A DNA stretch of 48,678 bases, taken from positions 1 through 48,678 of the forward strand of contig NZ_LHZC01000031.1 in NCBI RefSeq assembly GCF_001580615.1, read 5' to 3'. Origin of the DNA: Acetobacter malorum. GTDB taxonomy: Bacteria; Pseudomonadota; Alphaproteobacteria; Acetobacterales; Acetobacteraceae. Positions 9,716-18,475 of this stretch are shown one piece after another. The first letter of the stretch is position 1; the number at the start of each line of letters is the position of its first letter. A program made the translations under genes and the position numbers. The notes below the pieces were generated by a model that made no database searches, was not told the DNA's origin, and saw only the letters and a program-made list of their open reading frames with translations.

Positions 9716-10174
9716 TTACTGGCCGAGATTTCCACCCCCGAAGATATAATTGCTGACCTGCTGCTCCAGGCTGGATGGTTCGATCGTATGGGTCATCAGC
9801 GTGCCGGGGGCGACTGCGGTGTGAGATTGGCCCGGTTCGATAATGAGAGCGTTATCGGATGAGAGCGTGCTGCTGCCGATTGTCAGCGTGCTGTCTTCCG
9901 GCAGTTTCAGTTCCGAATTCAGCTGGAAGCGGACAATGGCCATCTGGGAGGCCGGGTCCAGCGTGACGGAAGAAACACGGCCGACATTTACGCCAGCAAG
10001 ATCCACATCCGCACCACGGTTCAGGCCATTGGCGGAGACAAAGCGGGCGGAAAGATCATACCGATCCTGCCCCGGTGCTGTCTGGGTGGCGCGGGCATAG
10101 AGCGCAAACGCCAGAGTGCCAGCCAATACGGCACCGCTAAAAATGCTCGCGCCTACGCGGCCACGTCCAATCAT
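9716..10174 (-). CDS. mlaD: MlaD/MCE-domain lipid-transport protein
   Basis: Inner-membrane-anchored, periplasmic MCE protein of the kind that forms the hexameric MlaD ring in phospholipid transport across the envelope. From ATG 10174 (GGAGAG about 8 bases upstream) it has 152 residues: a membrane anchor at about 8-28 and an MCE domain at about 38-118 with the family pattern VSANGLNRGADVDLAGVNVG. The much longer ORF running to 10633 crosses the divergent uppP gene and is not protein-like. No mlaE, mlaF, mlaB or mlaC lies beside it, so its permease and ATPase must be elsewhere. Confidence 0.88.
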   Translation of the reverse strand: MIGRGRVGASIFSGAVLAGTLAFALYARATQTAPGQDRYDLSARFVSANGLNRGADVDLAGVNVGRVSSVTLDPASQMAIVRFQLNSELKLPEDSTLTIGSSTLSSDNALIIEPGQSHTAVAPGTLMTHTIEPSSLEQQVSNYIFGGGNLGQ

Positions 10175-10303
10175 GAGTGTAATCTCTCCATTTATCCTGC
10201 TGTGGCGTGCTGCGCCTGAGCCCATCAATGCTTGCAGCACGTACGCACATGGTGCAAGGACAACCTTCCTTCTTTGATGCGGCCAAATCAGGGTTTGTAA
10301 CGG

Positions 10304-11152
10304 ATGTCTTTCATTCAGGCGATGATCATAGCGCTCCTGCAGGGCGCGACGGAGCTTTTTCCAGTCAGCAGTCTGGGGCATGCCGTAATCTTGCCTGCAT
10401 TGCTGCACTGGTCTTTTGACCAGCATGCTCCGGCGTTCCTGCCGTTTCTGGTCATGCTGCATCTTGGCACCTCCGTCGCACTGCTGATCTTTTTCTGGAA
10501 AGACTGGGCTGCTCTGGTCAAAGGCGCGCTGGGTGGTGCGGGGCAAAGCCTGCAAATGCAGAGCCTGCATATCCTGAGCCTTCTGGTGGTCGCGACCATT
10601 CCGGCTGTAATTATCGGCTTTCTGTTTGAACATATGCTCCGCAGCCTGTTCGGCTCAGCCTCTGCCGCTGCGATTTTCCTGTTTCTGAACGGTTTTATGC
10701 TGCTTCTGGCAGAAAGGTTGCGCGGCATTTCCGGGCGCGCAGATGTCCGCACTGTGGCGGATATGACCTATAAAGATGCGGTCATTATTGGGCTGTTCCA
10801 GTGCATTGCATTCCTGCCCGGTTTTTCCCGCTCAGGGGCAACCATCTGCGGCGGCCTGCTGCGTGGCCTGCGGCACGATACAGCAGCGCGTTTTTCTTTT
10901 CTAATGGCGGAACCCGTTATTATCGCTGCGACGGTGCGTGAGGCCTTCAAGCTCCGCTCCGAGCCGTTTGACCCGGCCCAGATGCATCTGGCGATGATTG
11001 CTGCTGTTGTGTCCGGTATCACGGCGCTGGCCAGCACGGCTTTCCTGATGCGGTATTTCCGTGACCATGATAGATGGGCGCTTTCCCCATTTGCCTACTA
11101 TTGTATGGCGGCTGGCGCGATTGCGACGGTAATTTTTCATTTCTCTTCGTGA
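10304..11152 (+). CDS. uppP: Undecaprenyl-diphosphatase (UppP/BacA)
   Basis: Integral membrane enzyme that dephosphorylates undecaprenyl diphosphate, recycling the lipid carrier for peptidoglycan and other envelope polymers; it also confers bacitracin tolerance. It has 282 residues and multiple membrane segments. Both family signatures are present: ATELFPVSSLGH (residues 15-26, catalytic glutamate) and PGFSRSGAT (172-180, catalytic arginine/serine). It is divergent from mlaD. A good intrinsic terminator follows at 11202-11229. Confidence 0.96.
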   Translation: MSFIQAMIIALLQGATELFPVSSLGHAVILPALLHWSFDQHAPAFLPFLVMLHLGTSVALLIFFWKDWAALVKGALGGAGQSLQMQSLHILSLLVVATIPAVIIGFLFEHMLRSLFGSASAAAIFLFLNGFMLLLAERLRGISGRADVRTVADMTYKDAVIIGLFQCIAFLPGFSRSGATICGGLLRGLRHDTAARFSFLMAEPVIIAATVREAFKLRSEPFDPAQMHLAMIAAVVSGITALASTAFLMRYFRDHDRWALSPFAYYCMAAGAIATVIFHFSS

Positions 11153-11201
11153 ACGAATAACCTACGCTGTGCCGGGTGTGGGGTAATACTGTATTGGCAA
11201 G

Positions 11202-11229
11202 CCGGGCTGGATTATCAGGCCCGGTTTTT
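11202..11229 (+). terminator. Intrinsic terminator between uppP and the permease gene
   Basis: Stem CCGGGCT (11202-11208) with GGCCCGG (11218-11224), closing pair wobble, 9-base loop, then TTTTT. It ends only 23 bases before the permease ATG. Confidence 0.7.
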
Positions 11230-11252
11230 GGTTGGAGGTTACACAGGCTCTC

Positions 11253-12782
11253 ATGGGGTTTTCATCCTGCCCGGATAAAGGGCGGTCTCGTCGCAAATCA
11301 CTTGAGAGAATTGAGCAGGAAAACGGTGCTCAACGGCTGAAGAGAACGCTGGGGCCTGTGCAGCTCACCATGCTCGGGGTTGGTTCAACCATCGGGGCTG
11401 GCATTTATGTCATGACCGGTACGGCTGCGGCCAACTATGCTGGCCCCTCCATTCTGCTTTCCTTTATTGTGGCAGGTCTGGCGTGCCTGTTTACGGCTCT
11501 GTCTTACGGTGAGCTGGCCTCGGCCATGCCGGTTTCAGGCTCGGCCTATACCTACGCTTATGTGTCCATGGGCGAGGCCTGTGCGTGGGGCGTCGGGTGG
11601 CTGCTGCTGCTGGAATACGGTATTTCCTGCGCGGGCGTTGCGGCAGGCTTTTCCGGTTATGCTGTCAGCCTGCTTCAGGATTTTGGTATCCAGATCCCGC
11701 ATGCGCTGACGACCACCAGCCTGCAGGTGATTTTCGATAGTGCGGGGCGGCATATTTCCGGCGGCGGTCAGCTGGATCTGGTTGGAGCCTTTTCCATTCT
11801 TGTGGTGACTGGCCTGCTGATTCTGGGAGTTAAGGAATCCCTGCGGATCAATACCGCCATTGTCTTCCTGAAGGTTGGGGTGCTGGCTGTTTTTGTCGGA
11901 GTGGGCCTCTGGCAAATTCACCCCGCTTACTGGACGCCCTTCATCCCGCCGCATGAAGGGGGTTTCCGCTACGGTATTCCGGGGATCTTCCGGGCGGCCT
12001 CGATCATTTTCTTTGCCTATGTAGGGTTCGAGGCAGTTTCAACCGCATCGTCCGAAGCACAGAACCCCCGGCGGGATATTCCGGTTGGGATTATCCTCTC
12101 GCTGCTGATCTGCACGGCGGTCTACATGATTGTGGCGGCTGTGCTAATTGGGGTCGTGCCCTGGAAACTGCTGGACGTGGCGGACCCGTTGGCGGTGGCA
12201 GTCAATGCCATGCATCAGCCATGGCTGGCATTTTTTGTAAAAATCGGCGCGGTGATTGGCCTGTGCTCCGTGCTGTTCGGCTTGCTGTATGCGCAAAGCC
12301 GCATCTTTTTTGCGATGGCGGAAGATGGCCTGCTGATGCCGCTCTTTTGCAGGCTGCACCCGCGTTACTGCACGCCGTGGATAGGCACCATTCTGCTGGG
12401 TGTGGTGGTGGCTATTGCGACCGCGACGCTGCCGATTGATATCATTGGCGATCTCGTCAGTCTGGGAACGGCGACAGCCTTTGGGATTGTTTGCTTTACG
12501 GTCATCTGGATCCGCAATACGGCTCCGGACTTCCCGCGCACGTTTAGTGTGCCGGGAGGCGGCTTTACCGTGAAGGGGATCTGGATTGGGTATGCGCCGC
12601 TGCTGGGCATCCTGTTCTGCCTGATTATGGCAGCGCCCCTGTTTGTCGATATGATTTTTGCGCTGTTTTCCGGGGACCCGGTGCCCGCTACTCTGCTGGC
12701 GGTTTATTGCGGGATCGGCTGGGCCAGCTACCGGTTTTATGGCCGTAAAAATTCCCGCCTCGGGCGGGAACTGGCCGACTGA
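11253..12782 (+). CDS. APC-superfamily amino acid permease (cationic amino acid transporter type)
   Basis: Inner-membrane secondary transporter (509 residues) of the APC superfamily, closest in style to the CAT/YfnA subgroup. TM1 contains the broken-helix substrate motif GVGSTIGAGIYVMTG, followed by LSYGELASAMPVSGSAYTYA, both typical of the family; about 12 membrane segments can be counted. I chose ATG 11253; a TTG at 11232 would sit upstream of the only GGAGG (11234-11238). The substrate cannot be assigned. Because a terminator ends just before the ribosome binding site, expression must start upstream of it or read through it. Confidence 0.88.
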   Translation: MGFSSCPDKGRSRRKSLERIEQENGAQRLKRTLGPVQLTMLGVGSTIGAGIYVMTGTAAANYAGPSILLSFIVAGLACLFTALSYGELASAMPVSGSAYTYAYVSMGEACAWGVGWLLLLEYGISCAGVAAGFSGYAVSLLQDFGIQIPHALTTTSLQVIFDSAGRHISGGGQLDLVGAFSILVVTGLLILGVKESLRINTAIVFLKVGVLAVFVGVGLWQIHPAYWTPFIPPHEGGFRYGIPGIFRAASIIFFAYVGFEAVSTASSEAQNPRRDIPVGIILSLLICTAVYMIVAAVLIGVVPWKLLDVADPLAVAVNAMHQPWLAFFVKIGAVIGLCSVLFGLLYAQSRIFFAMAEDGLLMPLFCRLHPRYCTPWIGTILLGVVVAIATATLPIDIIGDLVSLGTATAFGIVCFTVIWIRNTAPDFPRTFSVPGGGFTVKGIWIGYAPLLGILFCLIMAAPLFVDMIFALFSGDPVPATLLAVYCGIGWASYRFYGRKNSRLGRELAD

Positions 12783-12790
12783 GGTTGTGG

Positions 12791-12813
12791 AGAGGCTGCT
12801 TTAAGCAGCCTCT
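12791..12813. terminator. Terminator hairpin between convergent permease and ATP-grasp genes
   Basis: Perfect 10-bp stem AGAGGCTGCT/AGCAGCCTCT with a 3-base loop TTA. Its right arm touches the stop codon of the - strand gene. No long T tract on either side; it probably serves both strands. Confidence 0.55.
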
Positions 12814-13928
12814 TAGTCGTTCATGGGGTAGGAGGCCAGCAGGCGCTTCTGCTGCCGCCACAGGCGGACACCGTGCCACAGGCCGCTGGACTTCCAGCCT
12901 TCCTTTTTCTTCTTGGCCCCAATGCGGAATGTTTCACGATAATGGTGGAACTGGGCCGCATAGGCTTCACGCAGGGTCGTGCTGGAATCCCAGATGTGGG
13001 TGGCTTCCGAGCCGACGCCGTTGATTTCGATAATCTCGAATTTCTCGCCTTGTTTGAGCGCCTCAACGGACTCAAATTTCACATCCACCCGGCCAAAATG
13101 GAAATCGGGGATGTCCTGCATGATCTCATCCAGCCGGTTAACCAGAGCCGGGGTGATATCCGCAGCGCCATTATGGAAAATGGCGCCTTTACAGTGGTTG
13201 CCAGCAAAAACGAGGTCGAGCGTTTCCCCTTCAGCCAGCACGTCGTTCAGGCGTGCTTGCAGGCGAGGGGTATAGATATGCAGCAGCAAGCTGGTGCGTG
13301 GGTCCTGCTTGAGCAGGTCCAGCACCGTAGAGCGGCCATTTCCTACCAGCACCGGGATATCTTTGTAGGTGAGGGAAGAAATCTCACCGCGCGGGCTGTC
13401 CGGGTGGCGGATATAAAACAGACCTGCTTCGTGCCTGTAGGGAATAAGCCGCTGGAGAACCAGCTTGATGCGGCGCGGGAAGGCCGCCAGAGCCGCCGTC
13501 AGTTCCGCTTCCGTGCGGGCGAGTTTGACGCCGGTGCCGTTACACCCAACGTCGGGTTTGACCACAACAGGAACACTCAGCCCTTTATCCGCTAAAGCAG
13601 CCAAAGCACGCTTTGTGTCGTCCGTGCCGGTGATGAGCGTGGTGTAAGGCGCAATCCAGCGGGAGGCGACGCTGCCTGCCATATCCAGAATGCCGCTTTT
13701 GCTCTCCCCACACAGGCCGCCGGTTTCAATCCGCGGATTGGCGGCCGTCGGGGTGCTGAAGTCTCCGTAGCGGATACCCAGCAGGATCCAGTAAATGACG
13801 ACGGGCGTATAGAACGCCCAGCCCGGCCAGAACTCAAAGCTGGACAGAGGTGAGCCTGGTTTGCTCCGGGCCTGTCCTGATGGAGTGGGAGCCGTATGGG
13901 GCTGAGACGATGTGGACAGCTGGGTCAT
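12813..13928 (-). CDS. ATP-grasp carboxylate-amine ligase-like protein with N-terminal membrane segment
   Basis: 371-residue protein with a hydrophobic, probably membrane-inserted segment near residues 33-55 (FYTPVVIYWILLGIRYG) and an ATP-grasp fold. The ATP-binding strand VVVKPDVGCNGTGVK, the second lysine region LVLQRLIPYRHEAG, and the metal ligands GRVDVKF and IIEINGVG are visible. ATP-grasp enzymes join a carboxylate to an amine or thiol. D-Ala-D-Ala ligase is the best-known relative, but the usual Ddl N-terminal domain is absent. The ATG overlaps the DedA stop by 4 bases, so the two are probably co-translated. The substrate is unknown. Confidence 0.75.
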   Translation of the reverse strand: MTQLSTSSQPHTAPTPSGQARSKPGSPLSSFEFWPGWAFYTPVVIYWILLGIRYGDFSTPTAANPRIETGGLCGESKSGILDMAGSVASRWIAPYTTLITGTDDTKRALAALADKGLSVPVVVKPDVGCNGTGVKLARTEAELTAALAAFPRRIKLVLQRLIPYRHEAGLFYIRHPDSPRGEISSLTYKDIPVLVGNGRSTVLDLLKQDPRTSLLLHIYTPRLQARLNDVLAEGETLDLVFAGNHCKGAIFHNGAADITPALVNRLDEIMQDIPDFHFGRVDVKFESVEALKQGEKFEIIEINGVGSEATHIWDSSTTLREAYAAQFHHYRETFRIGAKKKKEGWKSSGLWHGVRLWRQQKRLLASYPMND

Positions 13929-14500
13929 TTTCCCTGCTTCTGAATGCGGGCGGCAATGCGACCCATAATGATAATGACCAGCACAAAGCCGAAGATACCG
14001 ACCCAGCGCCAGGTTCCGAGATGGGCCAGCAGAAACCCACCGATGCGCAGCGATAACGCAAAAAGGGCAGATGTCCAGATCATGGTGGCCAGAATGGTTG
14101 CCAGAGTGAAGGTGCGCAGACCTGCATTGAAAAACCCGCAGGCCGTATAAAGGGGTAGACGGGTGCCCGGTACAAAACGGCTGATAAACACGACCTTGAA
14201 CAGCTTTTGGGTCAGCCACTGGCGCTGTACGTCCCGCTCCGGGGTTTCAATCCATCTGCGGGCAGGGGGCCAGCGTGCGGCCAAATAACCCAGCCCGTAT
14301 AGTCCGACATCCCCTGCAACAATTCCGACATAAAGCGCGATTAAAGCTGTGCCCGGCGCCAGTGTATGGAGCTTGACCTGTATGGCGGTAAGAACTGTTG
14401 CGGCATCTTCAAGAATAAACGTGGCGATGATGACAATAAGAACCTGAAAGAACGGCTGCGTTGTTGTCAGTTCAAGAAAATGGTCCAGAGATCCGGGCAT
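13925..14500 (-). CDS. DedA-family (VTT domain) membrane protein
   Basis: 191-residue inner-membrane protein of the DedA family, whose members flip undecaprenyl phosphate or phospholipids and support membrane potential and envelope integrity. The family core is visible: acidic ILEDAATVL in the first re-entrant region, GDVGLYGLGYLAARW, and the arginine motif FISRFVPGTRLPLYTACGFF. It is the first gene of a two-gene unit with the ATP-grasp protein (ATGA overlap). A joint role in lipid-linked or envelope chemistry is inference only. Confidence 0.85.
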   Translation of the reverse strand: MPGSLDHFLELTTTQPFFQVLIVIIATFILEDAATVLTAIQVKLHTLAPGTALIALYVGIVAGDVGLYGLGYLAARWPPARRWIETPERDVQRQWLTQKLFKVVFISRFVPGTRLPLYTACGFFNAGLRTFTLATILATMIWTSALFALSLRIGGFLLAHLGTWRWVGIFGFVLVIIIMGRIAARIQKQGK

Positions 14501-14720
14501 ACAGAAAAAGGGTCCACAAGTCGGAGTGCGGGAGCGTCACAGGATGCGGGGAGAGAAGGAGTCTCCACACGCCCGAATGTCAAGCAATACAGCAGATACA
14601 AAGGCGCACGGAGTGCGAAACATGCCGTATGGGTGTATCTGAGAGACAGACAAGATGTGGGAGGATAAAGTGACGTCCTGTCCCGCTGGTTTATGCGTGT
14701 AACAACAGGGCTGATACGGA

Positions 14721-15725
14721 ATGCTGAGAAGACGATTTCTTGTGGGCGGGGCTGTGTCCGCCGCTGTGGTGACCCCGGCTTTTGCAAAAAGCAAAGTGAC
14801 GCACTCTGCTCCCTCTGCAGCCGAGCAGGGGAGCTATGCCGCGTTTCTTGCCGGTGTGCGACGGGAGGCCATAAGCAAAGGTCTTTCCGCTTCTGTGGTG
14901 GACGAAGCGCTGGCGCTGACATCGGAACCCAACCCGAAGGTTCTGAAGGCAGACCGGCATCAGCCGGAATTCACCCTGACATGGGCGCAATACAAGGCGC
15001 GGGTGATTACCGATAAAAAGATTTCAGACGGGCAGGCCTCTGTTAACAAACGCGAGGCGCTGCTGGGTAAGGTGAGCCAGCTTTATGGCGTGGATCGTGG
15101 TGTGATTGCTGGGATCTGGGGGCTCGAATCTGCTTACGGCACTAAAATGGGCACGTTCCATGTGGTCGATGCGCTTGCGACTCTGGCGTATGATGGACGC
15201 CGGGCCGCCTTTTTCCGCACGGAATTGTTCAAGGCGCTCACCATTCTGGGGCAGGGCGATATTACGCCTGCTGGTATGCTGGGGAGCTACGCCGGTGCCA
15301 TGGGGCAGCCGCAGTTCATGCCCAGCGCGTACGAACAGTATGCCGCCAGTTTCCCTGCCGGTGGCCGCCGCGATATCTGGACCAATGAGGGCGATGTGTT
15401 CGCCTCTATTGCCAACTATCTGGCCAAATGCCACTGGATTGCCGGTCAGCCTTGGGGCGAGGCGGTCGATATGCCGGATTCTATTGATCAGGGGCAGATC
15501 GGGCGGAGCATTGTGCGTCCCGTTTCCTACTGGGCAACGCAGGGTGTGAGGCCGCAAGCTGGTGGTGACTTTACCCATATGGGGCTGAGTGGCGCCATTA
15601 TCCGGCCTGATGGCGTTGGGGGCGAAGCCTATATGGTGTACCACAATTTCAATGTCATCCGGCGGTATAATCCGTCTGATTTTTATGCTCTGGGTGTTGG
15701 TCTTCTGGGTAGTGCCGTGGCGTGA
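14721..15725 (+). CDS. Lytic murein transglycosylase (MltB/SLT_2 type)
   Basis: Periplasmic enzyme that cleaves peptidoglycan glycan strands with formation of 1,6-anhydroMurNAc ends. The 334-residue protein begins MLRRRFLVGG, a twin-arginine-like signal without a lipobox, and continues with the MltB-family domain. The catalytic glutamate is Glu136 in GIWGLESAYG, and the AGAMGQPQFMPSAY motif is diagnostic for the family. There is no obvious C-terminal peptidoglycan-binding domain. Its stop overlaps the rlpA GTG by 4 bases, so two septal-wall enzymes are coupled. Confidence 0.92.
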   Translation: MLRRRFLVGGAVSAAVVTPAFAKSKVTHSAPSAAEQGSYAAFLAGVRREAISKGLSASVVDEALALTSEPNPKVLKADRHQPEFTLTWAQYKARVITDKKISDGQASVNKREALLGKVSQLYGVDRGVIAGIWGLESAYGTKMGTFHVVDALATLAYDGRRAAFFRTELFKALTILGQGDITPAGMLGSYAGAMGQPQFMPSAYEQYAASFPAGGRRDIWTNEGDVFASIANYLAKCHWIAGQPWGEAVDMPDSIDQGQIGRSIVRPVSYWATQGVRPQAGGDFTHMGLSGAIIRPDGVGGEAYMVYHNFNVIRRYNPSDFYALGVGLLGSAVA

Positions 15726-16603
15726 AAAAAGCCGTTCTTCTCTGTTGCGTTGGTGTGGCGGCCTGTTCCAGACCGCAGCAGCCAGCGGTAAAGCCTGATG
15801 TGCATTATGTGGTCGGTCCTGCCTGGCAGGCCGGAGCCACATGGGTGTATCCCCGCGAGGATTTTTCCTATCAGGCCAAGGGGCTGGCTGTGCGTCAGGC
15901 GGCGTCCACCAAGCCGCTGACAACGGATGGAGAAGTGCGGAATCCGCTTTCCATGACGGGAAGCCACCCCACCCTGCAACTGCCTGCGGTCGTGACAGTC
16001 ATTAATCTGGACAACGGGCGGGAAATTACCATCCGCGTGAATGACCGTGGTCCGGCGGAAGCTGGCCGCGTTCTGGGGCTTTCACCCAAAGCGGCGGATC
16101 TGCTGGGGGTGGGGGCAGAGCCGGCCCGGGTCAGAGTGGTGGAAGATGAAGTCACCAGCCGCCAGTTGGCGGAAGTGCTGCCCGGTGGCCCGATGTTGCA
16201 GATTAACGCGGCACCGCGGGAAGCGGTGAGGCAGACGGACCTTGGTGCTTCAAACGCGGCACTACAAAATGCAACCGCGTCCCCTCAGCCGGAGCCGCAG
16301 GCAGCCTCTGCAGGGCAGGTTACGGCCCAGACTGCCGTGCAGTTACCGGAGCTTCCCGCTCAATGGCGGCAGGGGCAGCCCGAGGCGACGCAACTTTGGG
16401 TTGAGACGGCAGATTTTACAGCGCGCGGGGCAGCAGCAAGGCTGGCCGCGCAGGATGGAGGCTCGGTCTGGCCTTCTTTCACGCCACAAGGCAAGATGTG
16501 GGCTGTCCGACAAGGACCTTTTACGACTATAAGCGACGCGGATGCGGCCTTGAAGCGTGCACTCGCTGATGGCTTGACCGGATCTCATATCGTCGTCGAA
16601 TAG
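15722..16603 (+). CDS. rlpA: RlpA-type septal ring lytic transglycosylase, lipoprotein
   Basis: Outer-membrane lipoprotein that degrades naked (stem-peptide-free) glycan strands at the division site. It has 293 residues from GTG 15722. The lipobox is VAAC with Cys15. A double-psi beta-barrel domain at about 30-145 contains the RVNDRGPAEAGRVLGLS catalytic-loop region. A Gln/Pro/Ala-rich linker follows, then a C-terminal SPOR-like domain at about 218-293 (LWVETADFTARGAAARLA) that would bind denuded septal glycan. In many alphaproteobacteria rlpA lies directly before dacA, as here. Confidence 0.9.
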   Translation: MKKAVLLCCVGVAACSRPQQPAVKPDVHYVVGPAWQAGATWVYPREDFSYQAKGLAVRQAASTKPLTTDGEVRNPLSMTGSHPTLQLPAVVTVINLDNGREITIRVNDRGPAEAGRVLGLSPKAADLLGVGAEPARVRVVEDEVTSRQLAEVLPGGPMLQINAAPREAVRQTDLGASNAALQNATASPQPEPQAASAGQVTAQTAVQLPELPAQWRQGQPEATQLWVETADFTARGAAARLAAQDGGSVWPSFTPQGKMWAVRQGPFTTISDADAALKRALADGLTGSHIVVE

Positions 16604-16611
16604 GAAAGAAC

Positions 16612-17829
16612 GTGCAAACTCGACGGTTTCTTCTCGCAGGGGGCGCAGCCCTCCTCTCAGGTAGTTATTCTCTGACTGCTTTTGCCCGCAAGCCAAAAGG
16701 AGCGCACCCGCATGCGGCTGCTCCCGCCGCTGCGGCGCCTCAGCCTGATGGAGTAGCGCAAACACCTGCGACCACGCCTGTCGGCCCGCTGGATACACTG
16801 GCGCGCTGGGCGTGTATTATTGACTATAAGAGTGGCGCGACCCTGCTTGAAAAAGCAGCGGATGAACGCATGCCGCCGTCCTCTCTGACAAAGATGATGA
16901 CGGCTTATGTCACGTTCAGCATGCTTAAGGCTGGCCGCCTGCGGCTGGATCAGGCGCTGCCGGTAAGCGAACGCGCCTGGCGGATGCAGGGCTCCCGCAT
17001 GTTCGTGCCGCTGGGGCAGAGCATCCCCGTGCAGGACCTTATTCAGGGCATGGTTATTCAGTCCGGCAACGATGCCTGCATCGTGCTGGCGGAAGGGATT
17101 TCCGGGTCTGAAGAACAGTTTGTCACGCTGATGAATGACATGGCGGGCAAGCTGGGGCTGACCAATTCCCACTTTATGAACGCGACGGGCTGGCCTGCGG
17201 AAAACCACTACATGACAGCCCGGGATGTCGCCTATCTGGCTCTGCGGCTGATCCATGATTTCCCGGAATATTACCATTATTTCTCGGAAAAAGAGTTTTT
17301 CTTCAACAAGATCCATCAGACAAACCGCAACGCGCTGGTTGTTAAAGGGCTGGCTGACGGCCTGAAGACCGGCCACACGGATGCGGGCGGATTTGGTCTG
17401 TGTGCGTCGTCTGAGCGTGACGGTCACCGGGTCATCATGGCCATTAACGGTCTGCCGACAGATGGTGCGCGTGCGCGTGAGGGTGAACGCCTGATGGGCT
17501 GGGCCTTTGCAAACTTCGAGTCTGCAACCATCGTCTCCAAGGGCGATGTTCTGGAACAGGCACCCGTCTGGATGGGGGCAAGCCAGACCGTTCCGCTGGT
17601 AGCTGCGCAGGACTTCACCATGATGCTGCCGCACGGCTGGCGGAACGGGACCCATCTGTCTCTGGATTATCAGGGGCCGCTGGCGGCTCCTATTCAGCAG
17701 GGGCAGCCAGTCGGGCAGTTGACCGTTATGCTGCCGGGTGGCCGACAGGCGCTGGTGCCAGTGGTAGCCGGGCAGAGTGTGCCGGCTTTGGGTGTTCTGG
17801 GGCGTGCAGCGCGCCGTCTGCACCTCTGA
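16612..17829 (+). CDS. dacA: D-alanyl-D-alanine carboxypeptidase (PBP5/6 family)
   Basis: Low-molecular-weight penicillin-binding protein that trims the terminal D-Ala of peptidoglycan stem peptides. It has 405 residues from GTG 16612, with an RR-containing signal peptide (MQTRRFLLAGGAALLSG). All three penicillin-binding motifs are present: SLTK (91-94), SGN (151-153) and KTG (252-254, LKTGHTDAGG). A C-terminal PBP5-type beta domain follows. It is 8 bases after rlpA and 3 bases before tmk. Confidence 0.96.
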   Translation: MQTRRFLLAGGAALLSGSYSLTAFARKPKGAHPHAAAPAAAAPQPDGVAQTPATTPVGPLDTLARWACIIDYKSGATLLEKAADERMPPSSLTKMMTAYVTFSMLKAGRLRLDQALPVSERAWRMQGSRMFVPLGQSIPVQDLIQGMVIQSGNDACIVLAEGISGSEEQFVTLMNDMAGKLGLTNSHFMNATGWPAENHYMTARDVAYLALRLIHDFPEYYHYFSEKEFFFNKIHQTNRNALVVKGLADGLKTGHTDAGGFGLCASSERDGHRVIMAINGLPTDGARAREGERLMGWAFANFESATIVSKGDVLEQAPVWMGASQTVPLVAAQDFTMMLPHGWRNGTHLSLDYQGPLAAPIQQGQPVGQLTVMLPGGRQALVPVVAGQSVPALGVLGRAARRLHL

Positions 17830-17832
17830 GCC

Positions 17833-18471
17833 ATGGCAAAGGGTTTGTTTGTTACACTGGAAGGCAGCGAGGGGGTGGGGAAATCCACCCAGCTCCGCCT
17901 GTTGCACTCCGCTCTGGCTTCTCTGGGGCATGATGTTCTGACCACGCGGGAGCCGGGCGGCTCTCCGGGGGCGGAAGATTTGCGGCAGCTTTTGCTGTTT
18001 GGCAAAAATCCGCTCTCCCTGCGGGCTGAAATCCTGACGCATTTTGCGGCCCGTGCTGACCATCTGGATCAGATGATCACGCCGGCACTGGCCGAAGGGC
18101 AGATTGTGATCTGTGATCGGTTTACGGATTCCACCATGGCCTATCAGGGCTATGGGCGTGCGGAAGGTGAGCCGGACGTGCTGGATATGATCTCCCGCCT
18201 GCAAAGCCAGTTGGGGCGTGACCCGGACGTGACTTTTCTTCTGGAAGCACCACGGGACGTAGCCCGTTTGCGGCTTGCTGCGCGCGGTGCCCCGGTGGAC
18301 CGGTATGAGCAGTCCGACGAGGCGTTTCATGCGCGGGTCAGCGCCGGGTTCCGGGAAATTGCTCGGCAGAATACCGGGCGGATCCGCAGGCTGCAGACGG
18401 ATGCGCATTCAGCTGAAGAGATTAACAGTCTGATTGTGAAAGATATTCTTTCTCACATCGCGCAGGCTTAA
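17833..18471 (+). CDS. tmk: Thymidylate kinase
   Basis: Cytoplasmic kinase making dTDP from dTMP. 212 residues with P-loop EGSEGVGKST (10-19), the DR motif CDRFTDSTMAYQGYGR, and a LID region with arginines (RLRLAARGAPVDRYE). The tmk-holB order is conserved in bacteria; holB begins 4 bases after the tmk stop. Confidence 0.97.
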   Translation: MAKGLFVTLEGSEGVGKSTQLRLLHSALASLGHDVLTTREPGGSPGAEDLRQLLLFGKNPLSLRAEILTHFAARADHLDQMITPALAEGQIVICDRFTDSTMAYQGYGRAEGEPDVLDMISRLQSQLGRDPDVTFLLEAPRDVARLRLAARGAPVDRYEQSDEAFHARVSAGFREIARQNTGRIRRLQTDAHSAEEINSLIVKDILSHIAQA

Positions 18472-18475
18472 GCCG

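Noticed and set aside
9716..10633. 305-codon version of the MlaD gene
   Set aside because: The upstream half overlaps divergent uppP and reads as non-protein-like; the MCE protein starts at 10174 with a good ribosome binding site.
12813..13928. Naming the ATP-grasp protein D-alanine-D-alanine ligase
   Set aside because: The Ddl N-terminal substrate domain and its signature are missing and a membrane segment is present, so only the fold is claimed.
16657..18408. 583-codon ORF on the - strand opposite dacA and tmk
   Set aside because: It spans two certain genes, with Arg/Gln/His-rich shadow composition and no family motif.
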